DNA of 64,000 nt from Homoserinimonas aerilata (GTDB lineage: Bacteria > Actinomycetota > Actinomycetes > Actinomycetales > Microbacteriaceae). Within the stretch, counting starts at the first letter, position 1, and the number at the start of each line of letters is the position of its first letter. The stretch lies in NCBI RefSeq assembly GCF_006716125.1, contig NZ_VFOM01000002.1:62001-126000 (forward strand). The letters run 5' to 3'. The position numbers and the translations under genes are program-made. Below, one piece after another: positions 1 to 7,211 of the stretch. A model generated the notes under the pieces. That model searched no databases. It was not told the origin of the DNA and saw only the letters and a list, made by a program, of their open reading frames with translations.

Positions 1-1
1 C

Positions 2-409
2 CTCTCCGGCGGTGAGCAGCAGCGCATCCGTGTCGGCCAGGCCATCGCCGACAGCCCGAAGCTGCTGCTCTGTGACGAGCCGCTCATCTCGCTCGACCTC
101 AACCATCAGCATGTCGTGAGCGAACTCATCGACGAACGGCGCAAGGCCCTGCGCACGGCCGTGCTCTTCGTCACGCACGATGTGAACCCCATCCTCGACA
201 AGGTCGACCGGGTGCTCTATCTGGCGGGCGGCAACTTCAGGATCGGCACGCCGGAGGAGGTGCTGCGCTCCGAGGTGCTGTCGTACATGTACGGCACGCC
301 CGTCGAGGTCATCCGCACCCGCGGCCGCGTCGCCGTGCTGGGCGCCCCCGAGGGCTACGGGGTGCACGATCACCTTGAGCACCACGTCGACGACGGGTGG
401 CACCGATGA
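2..409 (+). CDS. Metal (zinc/manganese-type) ABC transporter ATP-binding protein, 3' part
   Basis: This is the C-terminal ~135 residues of an ABC ATPase that would energise uptake of a divalent metal, probably zinc, at the inner face of the membrane. The frame enters the window open and begins with the signature LSGGEQQR, followed by Walker B (LLLCDEPL) and the switch-histidine stretch VLFVTHD. The last 50 residues are the usual variable tail of ZnuC/MntB-type ATPases. Its stop overlaps the ATG of the permease gene (ATGA), and a Fur-family regulator follows, so it belongs to a znuCB-zur type operon. The metal is inferred from the neighbours; manganese cannot be excluded. The P-loop and start lie outside the window. 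Confidence 0.85.
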   Translation, partial: LSGGEQQRIRVGQAIADSPKLLLCDEPLISLDLNHQHVVSELIDERRKALRTAVLFVTHDVNPILDKVDRVLYLAGGNFRIGTPEEVLRSEVLSYMYGTPVEVIRTRGRVAVLGAPEGYGVHDHLEHHVDDGWHR

Positions 410-1305
410 TGGCGCAGCTCAGCGACGTCATGACGGCGCTCTTCGACTTCACCGACTACGGCGATCTGCTGTACCTGGTGCGCAACTCGCTCATCGCGGG
501 CGCCATCCTCGGCATCGTCGGCGGCCTCATCGGCCCCTTCGTCATGAGCCGCGATCTGGCCTTCGCGGTGCACGGCATCAGCGAGCTGTCGTTCGCGGGG
601 GCCGCCGCGGCCCTACTCCTGGGTGTGAATGTCGTCGCCGGCTCGATCGGTGGCTCGCTCATCGCCGCGGTGCTCATCGGGCTGCTCGGCACGCGCGCCC
701 GCGAACGCAACTCCATCATCGGCGTTCTGATGCCCTTCGGCCTGGGTCTCGGCATCCTGTTCCTCTCCCTCTATGAGGGGCGCACGGCCAACAAGTTCGG
801 CCTGCTCACGGGACAGATCGTCTCGGTCGACAACCCGCAACTGGTGCTCATGCTCGTGATCTCGGCGATCGTGGTCACCGGTCTGCTCGTGATCTGGCGC
901 CCGCTCATCTTCGCGAGCGTCGACCCGGATGTCGCGCGCGCCAGGGCGGTACCCGTCACGGGCCTCTCCATGGCATTCATGGTGCTGCTGGGTCTCGCGA
1001 CGGCCATCAGCATCCAGATTGTCGGCGCACTTCTCGTGATGGCGCTGCTCGTCACGCCCGCGGCCGCGGCCATGCGCGTGACCTCCTCGCCCGTGAAGAC
1101 GCCGCTGCTGAGCGTGCTGTTCGCCGTCGTCTCCGTCGTGGGCGGCATCATGCTGTCGCTCGGCGGGGCGCTGCCGATCAGCCCGTTCGTCACAACCATC
1201 TCGTTCCTCATCTACATCGTGTGCCGTGTGATCGGCTGGTACCGTGAGCGCAACGGACTGGATGCGAGGAGACAGGCGGCGTCGAGCCCCCAGGTGATGC
1301 TGTGA
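406..1305 (+). CDS. Metal ABC transporter permease (ZnuB family)
   Basis: Integral membrane permease of the ABC-3 family that forms the channel of a zinc/manganese importer. The 299-residue protein is mostly hydrophobic with about eight membrane segments. The stretch LAFAVHGISELSFAGAAAA is typical of ZnuB/MntC permeases. I chose the ATG at 406, which overlaps the upstream stop as ATGA. An in-frame GTG nine bases earlier is possible. It is followed by the regulator gene in a TGATG overlap, so all three genes should be translationally coupled. Confidence 0.88.
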   Translation: MMAQLSDVMTALFDFTDYGDLLYLVRNSLIAGAILGIVGGLIGPFVMSRDLAFAVHGISELSFAGAAAALLLGVNVVAGSIGGSLIAAVLIGLLGTRARERNSIIGVLMPFGLGLGILFLSLYEGRTANKFGLLTGQIVSVDNPQLVLMLVISAIVVTGLLVIWRPLIFASVDPDVARARAVPVTGLSMAFMVLLGLATAISIQIVGALLVMALLVTPAAAAMRVTSSPVKTPLLSVLFAVVSVVGGIMLSLGGALPISPFVTTISFLIYIVCRVIGWYRERNGLDARRQAASSPQVML

Positions 1306-1712
1306 TGAGTGCGGATGTGAAGAAGCGGAACACGTGGCAGCGCGAGGCCGTGCGCGAGGCGCTCGCCCGCAACGACGGTTTCGTCAGTGCGCAGACCCTG
1401 TTCTCGTCGCTGCGCGACGGCGGCAGCACGATCGGCCTCGCGACGGTGTACCGCGCGCTCGCCGACCTGGCTTCGGGCGGCGAGGCCGACACGCTGCAGC
1501 AGGAGGGCGAGAGCCTGTTCCGGGCGTGCTCGCTGAGCGGCCACCACCACCACCTGATCTGTCGCAACTGCGGAACCACGGTCGAGATCCAGGCGGATGC
1601 TGTGGAGCGGTGGGCGCACGAGGTCGCGGCCGAGCACGGTTTCACCCGGGCGGAGCACGTCGTCGACGTCTTCGGGCTGTGCGCGGCCTGCTCTGCGCAG
1701 CTCCCAGCTTGA
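1305..1712 (+). CDS. zur: Fur-family metalloregulator, probably Zur
   Basis: A 135-residue Fur-family repressor. The N-terminal winged helix includes FVSAQTLFSSLRDGGSTIGLATVYRAL. The dimerisation half carries the histidine run HHHHLIC and two structural zinc pairs, CRNC and CAAC. Zur is inferred because the gene is joined to an ABC metal importer and is followed by cysteine-free ribosomal protein genes, which are classic Zur targets in actinobacteria. The start at 1305 overlaps the permease stop (TGATG); a GTG three bases upstream is also in frame. Its stop codon overlaps the -35 element of the next promoter. Confidence 0.85.
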   Translation: MSADVKKRNTWQREAVREALARNDGFVSAQTLFSSLRDGGSTIGLATVYRALADLASGGEADTLQQEGESLFRACSLSGHHHHLICRNCGTTVEIQADAVERWAHEVAAEHGFTRAEHVVDVFGLCAACSAQLPA

Positions 1713-1737
1713 GAAACAGGCAGACAGCCCGTACTAT
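1709..1737 (+). promoter_or_regulatory. Predicted vegetative promoter of the rpmB-rpmG-rpsN operon
   Basis: TTGAGA at 1709-1714 and TACTAT at 1732-1737 are separated by exactly 17 bases, a good sigma-70-type pair. Transcription would begin near 1744, leaving a leader of about 120 bases before rpmB. The -35 element overlaps the zur stop codon. Inferred from sequence only. Confidence 0.6.
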
Positions 1738-1745
1738 TTACAGGT

Positions 1746-1760
1746 TGGGCGTTCTGCCCA
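1746..1760 (+). promoter_or_regulatory. Inverted repeat at the rpmB transcription start
   Basis: TGGGC and GCCCA flank five bases, forming a perfect small palindrome directly at the predicted start site. It shares the core GGGC-N5-GCCC with the second palindrome at 1826-1844. It could be an operator or an RNA hairpin. It does not resemble the AT-rich Zur box known from streptomycetes and mycobacteria. Confidence 0.4.
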
Positions 1761-1825
1761 CATGTGCGCACAATCATCCACTGGCAATATCCGGGTGAGT
1801 GGTGCGCGCCGACAAGAGATCTTGG

Positions 1826-1844
1826 GTAGGGCAGACCGCCCTAC
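1826..1844 (+). promoter_or_regulatory. Inverted repeat in the rpmB leader
   Basis: GTAGGGC (1826-1832) and GCCCTAC (1838-1844) form a perfect 7-bp stem with a five-base loop, ending about 20 bases before the rpmB ATG. In the transcript it would be a hairpin just upstream of the ribosome-binding region. A role in autogenous control or as an operator is a guess. Confidence 0.45.
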
Positions 1845-1865
1845 GGTATCGAGAAGAGGGTGACC

Positions 1866-2102
1866 ATGGCAGCAACCTGCCAGGTGACCGGAGCCATTCC
1901 CGGCTTCGGACACAACATTTCACATTCGCACCGCCGCACGAAGCGCCGCTTCGACCCGAACGTGCAGAAGAAGACCTACTACGTGCCGTCGCTTCGCCGC
2001 AACGTCACGCTGCAGCTGAGCGCCAAGGGCATCAAGGTCATTGACGCCCGTGGCATCGAGTCGGTCGTCAAGGACCTGCTCGCACGTGGGGAGAAGATCT
2101 AG
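1866..2102 (+). CDS. rpmB: 50S ribosomal protein L28, zinc-independent form
   Basis: Ribosomal protein L28 of the large subunit, 78 residues, with the family core [17 protein letters not shown]. Only one cysteine (MAATC) is present, so the CxxC zinc ribbon of the C+ paralogue is missing and this is the C- form. I chose the ATG at 1866, which matches the family N-terminus; a GTG six bases earlier is in frame. It is the first gene of an rpmB-rpmG-rpsN cassette, and its stop overlaps the rpmG GTG by one base. In other actinobacteria such C- copies are made under zinc starvation. Confidence 0.95.
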   Translation: MAATCQVTGAIPGFGHNISHSHRRTKRRFDPNVQKKTYYVPSLRRNVTLQLSAKGIKVIDARGIESVVKDLLARGEKI

Positions 2103-2269
2103 TGGCCAAGGCACAGGACGTTCGTCCGATCATCAAGCTCCGCTCCACCGCGGGCACCGGGTACACCTACGTGACCCGCAAGAACCGCCGCAACAACCCT
2201 GACCGCCTCGTGCTGAAGAAGTATGACCCCGTCATCCGCCAGCACGTCGAATTCCGCGAGGAGCGCTAA
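2102..2269 (+). CDS. rpmG: 50S ribosomal protein L33, zinc-independent form
   Basis: A 55-residue L33 starting at a GTG that overlaps the rpmB stop. The conserved core reads [20 protein letters not shown] followed by [12 protein letters not shown]. There is no cysteine, so both CxxC pairs of the zinc-binding form are absent. It lies two bases before rpsN. Its place between C- forms of L28 and S14 next to zur supports a zinc-sparing role. Confidence 0.95.
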   Translation: MAKAQDVRPIIKLRSTAGTGYTYVTRKNRRNNPDRLVLKKYDPVIRQHVEFREER

Positions 2270-2271
2270 CC

Positions 2272-2577
2272 ATGGCGAAGAAGAGCATGATTGCCAAGAA
2301 CGAGCAGCGCAAGGTCATCGTGGCGCGTTACGCCGCGAAGCGCCTTGAGCTGAAGAAGGCGCTCGTCGACCCCGCCTCGACGGACGAGCAGCGCGAGGCC
2401 GCCCGCCTGGGCCTGCAGAAGCTTCCCCGCAACGCATCGCCGGTCCGCGTTCGCGGCCGCGACTCGATCGATGGGCGCCCCCGCGGCTTCCTCAGCGAGT
2501 TCGGTGTTTCGCGTGTTCGCTTCCGCGACATGGCTCACCGGGGCGAATTGCCCGGAATTACCAAGTCAAGCTGGTAA
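2272..2577 (+). CDS. rpsN: 30S ribosomal protein S14, zinc-independent long form
   Basis: S14 of the small subunit in the 101-residue long form. The zinc-binding type is about 61 residues with two CxxC pairs; this protein has no cysteine. The C-terminal motif [25 protein letters not shown] is followed by ITKSSW. It ends the rpmB-rpmG-rpsN operon. No strong terminator follows, only a weak GAGGCT/AGCCTC hairpin in the 130-base gap before the HU gene. Confidence 0.95.
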   Translation: MAKKSMIAKNEQRKVIVARYAAKRLELKKALVDPASTDEQREAARLGLQKLPRNASPVRVRGRDSIDGRPRGFLSEFGVSRVRFRDMAHRGELPGITKSSW

Positions 2578-2708
2578 ATTCGAGCTAAATGTGAGGCTGA
2601 CTACTGCTAGCCTCCATACGTTCAACTGCCAACCGATCGACATTCCGGGTCATTCTCACGAATGGTCAGGTTTGAACTGCAGAGCATAACGTCCGAGGAG
2701 GACTTCAC

Positions 2709-2996
2709 ATGGCTGACAAGTCACTAAACCGTACCGAGCTCGTCGCGGCTGTTGCCGCAGCATCCGGCCAGAGCCAGGCTGCTGTCAACTCGACGCTCGA
2801 CGCGTTCTTCAACACCGTTGCGACCGAGGTCGGCAAGGGCACGAAGATCTCCATCCCCGGATGGCTTTCGTTCGAGCGCACCTTCCGTGCCGCTCGTGCC
2901 GGCCGCAACCCCTCCACCGGTGAGGCCATCGAGATCAAGGCCGGCCACAGTGTCAAGGTCAGCGCCGGCAGCAAGCTGAAGGCAGCCGCGAAGTAG
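2709..2996 (+). CDS. HU-family DNA-binding protein
   Basis: A 95-residue histone-like protein that bends and compacts DNA as a dimer. It shows the HU pattern NRTELVAAVAA at the N-terminus, the core GWLSFERTFRAARAGRNPSTG that forms the DNA-embracing arm, and a lysine-rich end (AGSKLKAAAK). GAGGAGGA seven bases upstream is a strong ribosome-binding site. It lacks the long lysine/alanine tail of mycobacterial HupB. A strong terminator follows at 3016-3048. Confidence 0.95.
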   Translation: MADKSLNRTELVAAVAAASGQSQAAVNSTLDAFFNTVATEVGKGTKISIPGWLSFERTFRAARAGRNPSTGEAIEIKAGHSVKVSAGSKLKAAAK

Positions 2997-3015
2997 TATT
3001 CGCTTCACGCACCGC

Positions 3016-3048
3016 AAGGGGCGCCACCCGTCAGGGGTGGCGCCCCTT
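3016..3048. terminator. Strong stem-loop between HU and map
   Basis: A perfect 14-bp stem (AAGGGGCGCCACCC with its complement) closes a GTCAG loop. It lies between the ends of two convergent genes, so it may stop transcription from both sides. The run of T on the plus strand is short, as is common in actinobacteria. Confidence 0.85.
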
Positions 3049-3054
3049 CGCGTT

Positions 3055-3837
3055 TCACGGACGCGTCAGTGATGGCAGGGTGAGGATCTCGGCGCCGTCG
3101 TCGGTGATGGCGATCGTGTGCTCGCTGTGAGCTGTGCGGCATCCGGTCACGCTCCGAAGCGTCCACCCGTCGGCATCGGTCACGAGTTCGTCGGTGTCGG
3201 CCATCACCCAGGGCTCCAGGGCGAGCAGCAGCCCCGGGCGCAGCTGGTATCCGCGGCCGGGCCGGCCGGTGTTCGAGACGTGCGGGTCCTGGTGCATCGT
3301 CGCTCCGATGCCGTGACCCCCGAACTCGACGTTGATCGGGTAGCCCGCCTCGCTGAGCACCGAGCCGATGGCGTGTGAGATGTCGCCGATGCGGGCCCCG
3401 GGCGCGGCGGCGGCGATTCCCGCGCTCAGTGCGCGCTCGGTCGCGCCGATCATCGCCAGGCTCTCCGCAGGCTGTGAGGCGCCGACGACGAAGCTGATGG
3501 CGGAGTCGGCGGCGATTCCGTCGAGGAGTACGGCGAGATCCAGCGTCAGCAGGTCTCCGTCGGCGAGCGTGTAGTCGTGCGGTAGGCCGTGGAGCACAGC
3601 GTCATTGACGGCCGTGCAGATGTAGTGGCCGAACGGCCCGCGCCCGAAGGAGGGCGCATAGTCGACGTAGCAGGACACGGCGCCAGCGTCGATGATCATG
3701 GCCTTGGCCCAGCGGTCGATGTCCAGAAGGTTCGTGCCGACCGTGATGCGACCCTTCAGCGTGTGCAGGATGTCTGCGACCAAGGTGCCTGTCGCGCGGG
3801 CGCGCACCAACTCGGCGGGGTTGAGGATCTCGATCAT
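3055..3837 (-). CDS. map: Type I methionine aminopeptidase
   Basis: Removes the N-terminal methionine from new proteins in the cytoplasm. The 260-residue protein keeps all five metal ligands of the family: Asp100, Asp111, His175 (GGHGIG), Glu208 (LALEPW) and Glu239 (SEHT). The catalytic histidines His83 and His182 are also present. There is no N-terminal SH3-binding extension, so it is the short bacterial type. It is transcribed alone, away from the divergent copD-ctaG gene, with a 190-base region between them. The first ATG fits the usual family length. Confidence 0.93.
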   Translation of the reverse strand: MIEILNPAELVRARATGTLVADILHTLKGRITVGTNLLDIDRWAKAMIIDAGAVSCYVDYAPSFGRGPFGHYICTAVNDAVLHGLPHDYTLADGDLLTLDLAVLLDGIAADSAISFVVGASQPAESLAMIGATERALSAGIAAAAPGARIGDISHAIGSVLSEAGYPINVEFGGHGIGATMHQDPHVSNTGRPGRGYQLRPGLLLALEPWVMADTDELVTDADGWTLRSVTGCRTAHSEHTIAITDDGAEILTLPSLTRP

Positions 3838-4027
3838 GCGGCGCCCTTCAGTGAAGCAATCGTCATCCGGGCATCAGTGTGCCGCCGCGGATCTACAGTC
3901 TGAGCCCCCACACACAACGGCGGCTGGTCTCAAGCGTATAAGGGCAGCGTGGCGAGCCCGGCACGCAACCACTGAAAGCCATCAGCGACCGCGCGGGCGC
4001 ACAGCCGCGCTCGCCTAGGCTTGAGGG

Positions 4028-5989
4028 GTGACCAGGCTCGTACGCATCGCCGGTCCAGCGCTCCTGCTGGCCGTCTCGTTCGCGGCACTCGTCGCGGCAC
4101 TGCTGTACGGCGGAGGGGCGGATGCGCCGCAGTTCACCGACCCCGGCCCTGTCGTGCGCTTCGGCCTGCCGATCGCCAAACTGCTCGTCAACCTGGGCGC
4201 GGCGACCGCGATCGGTGCCCTCGTGCTCGCCAGCTTCGCGCTCGCGAGAGACGAGGACGCCTGGGGAGTCTCCATCGACATCGCGGCTGCCGGCGCGGCC
4301 GTCTGGGCCGTCGCATCCGCCGCCACAGCGTTCCTGACCTTCATGAACGTGTACCAGCAGCCCATCTCATCTGATCCGGCGTTCGGGCGCATCCTCGGCC
4401 AGTTCGTCACCGAGACGGAACTGGGCGTGTCCTGGTTGGTGACGATCCTCATCGCCGCGGCCGTGACCGCGCTCTGCTTCGCCGTGCGGCACCCCATCGC
4501 CGTCGCCTTCGTGACGGTGCTCGCCGTCGCGGGCCTCGTTCCGATGGCGACACAGGGGCACGCGGCAGGCACGGCCGGTCATGACGCCGCCGTCAACGCG
4601 CTCGGGCTGCACCTCGTCTTCGCCGCCGTCTGGCTGGGCGGCCTGATCGCGATCGTGCTGCTGCAGCGCACCCTCGACCGCGGGCGCATCGTCGAGGTCA
4701 TCGAACGCTATTCGACGCTCGCGATCGTGTGCTTCGTGGTCGTCGCCATCTCCGGCTATGTGAGCGCGGCCCTGCGCATCGGCAGCCTCGACAGGCTGCT
4801 CACCGACTACGGCATCCTCGTCCTCGTCAAGGTTCTCGCCCTGCTCGCGCTCGGCTTCTTCGGCATGCTGCACCGCCGCTTCGTCATCGCCCGGATGCGC
4901 GTGGCCGGGCCGGGCAGGCGCGGCTACTTCTGGTGGCTGGTCGTCGCCGAGCTCGGCTTCATGGGGCTCGCCTCGGGCGTCGCTGCGGCGCTGGCCCGTA
5001 CGGCGACGCCGGTGAAGGAGGAGGTCGTGGTCTTCACCCCGGCGACGATCCTCACGGGCGAACCGCTGCCCGCACCGCCGACGCCGATGTCGTTCCTCAC
5101 CGAGTGGCGCTTCGACTCGCTGTGGACGCTCGTGGTCGTGTTCCTCGCCTTCTTCTATCTGGCCGGCGTGTGGCGGCTGCACCGGCGCGGCGACCGCTGG
5201 CCGGGCTTACGCACCGTGAGCTGGCTGGCCGGGCTCGTGCTGCTGTTCTATGTGACCAACGGCGCGCTGAACGTGTACGAGAAGTACCTGTTCAGCATGC
5301 ACATGCTCGGCCACATGCTGCTGACGATGATGATCCCGGTGCTGCTGGTGCCGGGTGCGCCCGTGACGCTCATCTCGCGCGCGGTGCGCAAGCGCAACGA
5401 CGGCAGCCGCGGCGTGCGGGAATGGGTGCTGTGGGCGGTGCATTCGCGCTACGCGGCCGTGCTGGCGAACCCGATCGTGGCGGCCGTGCTGTTCGCCGGC
5501 TCGCTCTGGGTCTTCTACTACTCGCCGCTCTTCCGCTGGGCGACGACCGAGCATCTGGGTCACCAGTGGATGATCGTGCACTTCCTGCTCACGGGCTACC
5601 TCTTCGTGCAGGCGCTCATCGGCGTCGACCCCGTCCCGTACCGCGCGCCGTACCCCCTGAGGTTGCTCCTGCTGCTCGGCACGATGGCGTTCCACGCCTT
5701 CTTCGGGCTCGGGCTCATGATGGGCCAGGGGCTGCTCCTGGCCGACTGGTACGGCGCCATGGGCTGGGGCACGGATGCTCTGGCAGACCAACAGGCGGGC
5801 GGCGGCATCGCCTGGAGCATCGGAGAGATCCCCACCATCATCCTGGCCATCAGTGTGGCCATATCGTGGTCGCGCAGCGACGCGAAACTCACGAAGAGAC
5901 TGGACCGCAAGGCCGACCGCGACGGCGACTCCGACCTGCGCGCCTACAACGAGATGCTCGCGAAGCGGGCCGAGCACGACCTCGAGTGA
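4028..5989 (+). CDS. CopD-CtaG fusion: copper transport / cytochrome c oxidase assembly membrane protein
   Basis: A 653-residue polytopic membrane protein made of two families. The first half (about 1-330) is CopD-like, with many hydrophobic helices and the stretch GLHLVFAAVWLGGLIAIV. The second half (about 350-630) is of the CtaG/Caa3 oxidase assembly family, with KYLFSMHMLGHMLLTMMIP and other His/Met-rich helices that could bind copper. It likely delivers copper to the CuB or CuA centre of a terminal oxidase. This fusion is common in actinobacteria. It starts at a GTG preceded by GAGGG, and the C-terminal tail is charged and cytoplasmic. It is monocistronic here. Confidence 0.85.
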   Translation: MTRLVRIAGPALLLAVSFAALVAALLYGGGADAPQFTDPGPVVRFGLPIAKLLVNLGAATAIGALVLASFALARDEDAWGVSIDIAAAGAAVWAVASAATAFLTFMNVYQQPISSDPAFGRILGQFVTETELGVSWLVTILIAAAVTALCFAVRHPIAVAFVTVLAVAGLVPMATQGHAAGTAGHDAAVNALGLHLVFAAVWLGGLIAIVLLQRTLDRGRIVEVIERYSTLAIVCFVVVAISGYVSAALRIGSLDRLLTDYGILVLVKVLALLALGFFGMLHRRFVIARMRVAGPGRRGYFWWLVVAELGFMGLASGVAAALARTATPVKEEVVVFTPATILTGEPLPAPPTPMSFLTEWRFDSLWTLVVVFLAFFYLAGVWRLHRRGDRWPGLRTVSWLAGLVLLFYVTNGALNVYEKYLFSMHMLGHMLLTMMIPVLLVPGAPVTLISRAVRKRNDGSRGVREWVLWAVHSRYAAVLANPIVAAVLFAGSLWVFYYSPLFRWATTEHLGHQWMIVHFLLTGYLFVQALIGVDPVPYRAPYPLRLLLLLGTMAFHAFFGLGLMMGQGLLLADWYGAMGWGTDALADQQAGGGIAWSIGEIPTIILAISVAISWSRSDAKLTKRLDRKADRDGDSDLRAYNEMLAKRAEHDLE

Positions 5990-5997
5990 GGCTCGCG

Positions 5998-6050
5998 AGT
6001 GGTCAGAACTCGCCCCCAAGCGCATCATCTTGGGGCGGATATCGACCACT
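5998..6050. terminator. Nested inverted repeat between convergent genes
   Basis: AGTGGTC (5998-6004) pairs with GACCACT (6044-6050), enclosing an inner stem of CCCCAAG and CTTGGGG around an eight-base loop. It lies between the copD-ctaG stop and the end of the convergent gene. It probably works as a bidirectional terminator, although the outer arms make it resemble the dispersed palindromes elsewhere in the window. Confidence 0.6.
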
Positions 6051-6081
6051 CACGCGGCCCGCGCGGGCTGGGTGCGGTCGC

Positions 6082-7119
6082 TCAGCGCGGGGTGAAGGTA
6101 ATGCCGCCGTCTGCGGTGAATGTGACCAGGTAGGAGACGGTGAAGGTGACGTCCTCGCTGAGGGTCGACACTGTGCCGTCGAACAGGGACATCACGTCGG
6201 CGGTGAGGCGCGCGCTCCCCGCGGCGGGCGGAACCAGCCACGTTCCACTCGTCTCGCCCGGCTCGATCGCCACGCTCGGGTAGGTGACCATCGACCATCC
6301 GGGCAGCCCCACGATGCGGTTGCTGATGGACTTGCCGAAGGGGCATCCGGTCGGCTGCAGCACCTGCTGGGTGGCGCAGTCGTCGAGATAGGAGGCGAGC
6401 TCCTCATCGACGGCGTCGACGAAGGCAGCACTGGCGCGCACCTCGAGCGTGAAGCGTTCGGTCGTGGCCGGCGAGCCCAACAGCAGGGTCGCGGGCTCGG
6501 CCTCGAGAAAATCGGAGCTGTACTCGAGCGTGTACGAGCCGGGCACGAGCACCTGAAAGCCGTTCGCCTGATCGGCCCCCTGCTCGGCGACGACGGTGAC
6601 CCCGTTGACGTCGAACTCGACGGTGTTGTGTGGCACCACCTCGAGCACCCCGAGCGGCGAGGAGGCGAACTCCCACGACGAGAACACACCCAGATGCGGG
6701 CCCGTGTGGCGTACGGAGAAGGTGGTGGCGCCGCGGCTGCCGGCGGCGAGCACATATTCGACGGTGACGTTGTGCAGACCGTCGCCCTCGTCGACATCGG
6801 AGACGACCGAGGCATCCTGCAGCTGCCCCATGGCGTCGCGACGCAGCAGTGCGGGGCTCGCCTCGACCGTCGCGCCCTCGCCGACACCGGGCATCGCGAG
6901 GGCGGCGGCGACGTCGTGCCGTTCGAGCGCGCCCATGTACGAGGAGACGAAACCGGATGCGCTGAACACCGTGCTGTTGAGGGCGAGCACGGTGCCGAAG
7001 AAGCCCAGCAGCAGAACGGCGGCAGCGATCGCGAAGCCCACAGCGGGGGAGAGGGAGCGTGATGTTCGGGCGGCGGATGCGGGGGCGCCCGACTCCTCCT
7101 CACCGTGCGCCGAATCCAT
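6082..7119 (-). CDS. Single-pass membrane protein of unknown function
   Basis: A 345-residue protein I cannot assign. A short charged cytoplasmic N-terminus (about 25 residues) is followed by one hydrophobic helix (about 26-47) and a ~300-residue extracytoplasmic part rich in beta-strand-like sequence. Only two cysteines are seen in the outer domain (YLDDCATQQ and PTGCPFG), close enough for a disulfide. The first outer segment (SGFVSSYMGALERHDVAAAL) resembles the start of small NTF2-like lipoprotein domains, a weak hint only. It stands alone between a terminator-like palindrome and a divergent helicase gene. Confidence 0.75.
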   Translation of the reverse strand: MDSAHGEEESGAPASAARTSRSLSPAVGFAIAAAVLLLGFFGTVLALNSTVFSASGFVSSYMGALERHDVAAALAMPGVGEGATVEASPALLRRDAMGQLQDASVVSDVDEGDGLHNVTVEYVLAAGSRGATTFSVRHTGPHLGVFSSWEFASSPLGVLEVVPHNTVEFDVNGVTVVAEQGADQANGFQVLVPGSYTLEYSSDFLEAEPATLLLGSPATTERFTLEVRASAAFVDAVDEELASYLDDCATQQVLQPTGCPFGKSISNRIVGLPGWSMVTYPSVAIEPGETSGTWLVPPAAGSARLTADVMSLFDGTVSTLSEDVTFTVSYLVTFTADGGITFTPR

Positions 7120-7211
7120 CCCGCCATCCTAAGCGGAGGCGCTGAACGACGGATGCCCGGCCCGCGCCCGGTAGATTGGTCGGGCACGATGACCACGGCA
7201 GGAGGGCGAGA

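Noticed and set aside
1713..1865. A classical actinobacterial Zur box before rpmB
   Set aside because: I looked for an AT-rich 7-1-7 palindrome like TGAAAATNATTTTCA on both strands and found none; only GC-rich GGGC-N5-GCCC repeats are there.
4729..7062. A long plus-strand open frame overlapping the copD-ctaG gene and the gene at 6082-7119
   Set aside because: High GC content removes stop codons. The translation is low complexity (Arg, Ala, Gly) and the real genes show membrane helices and motifs in other frames.
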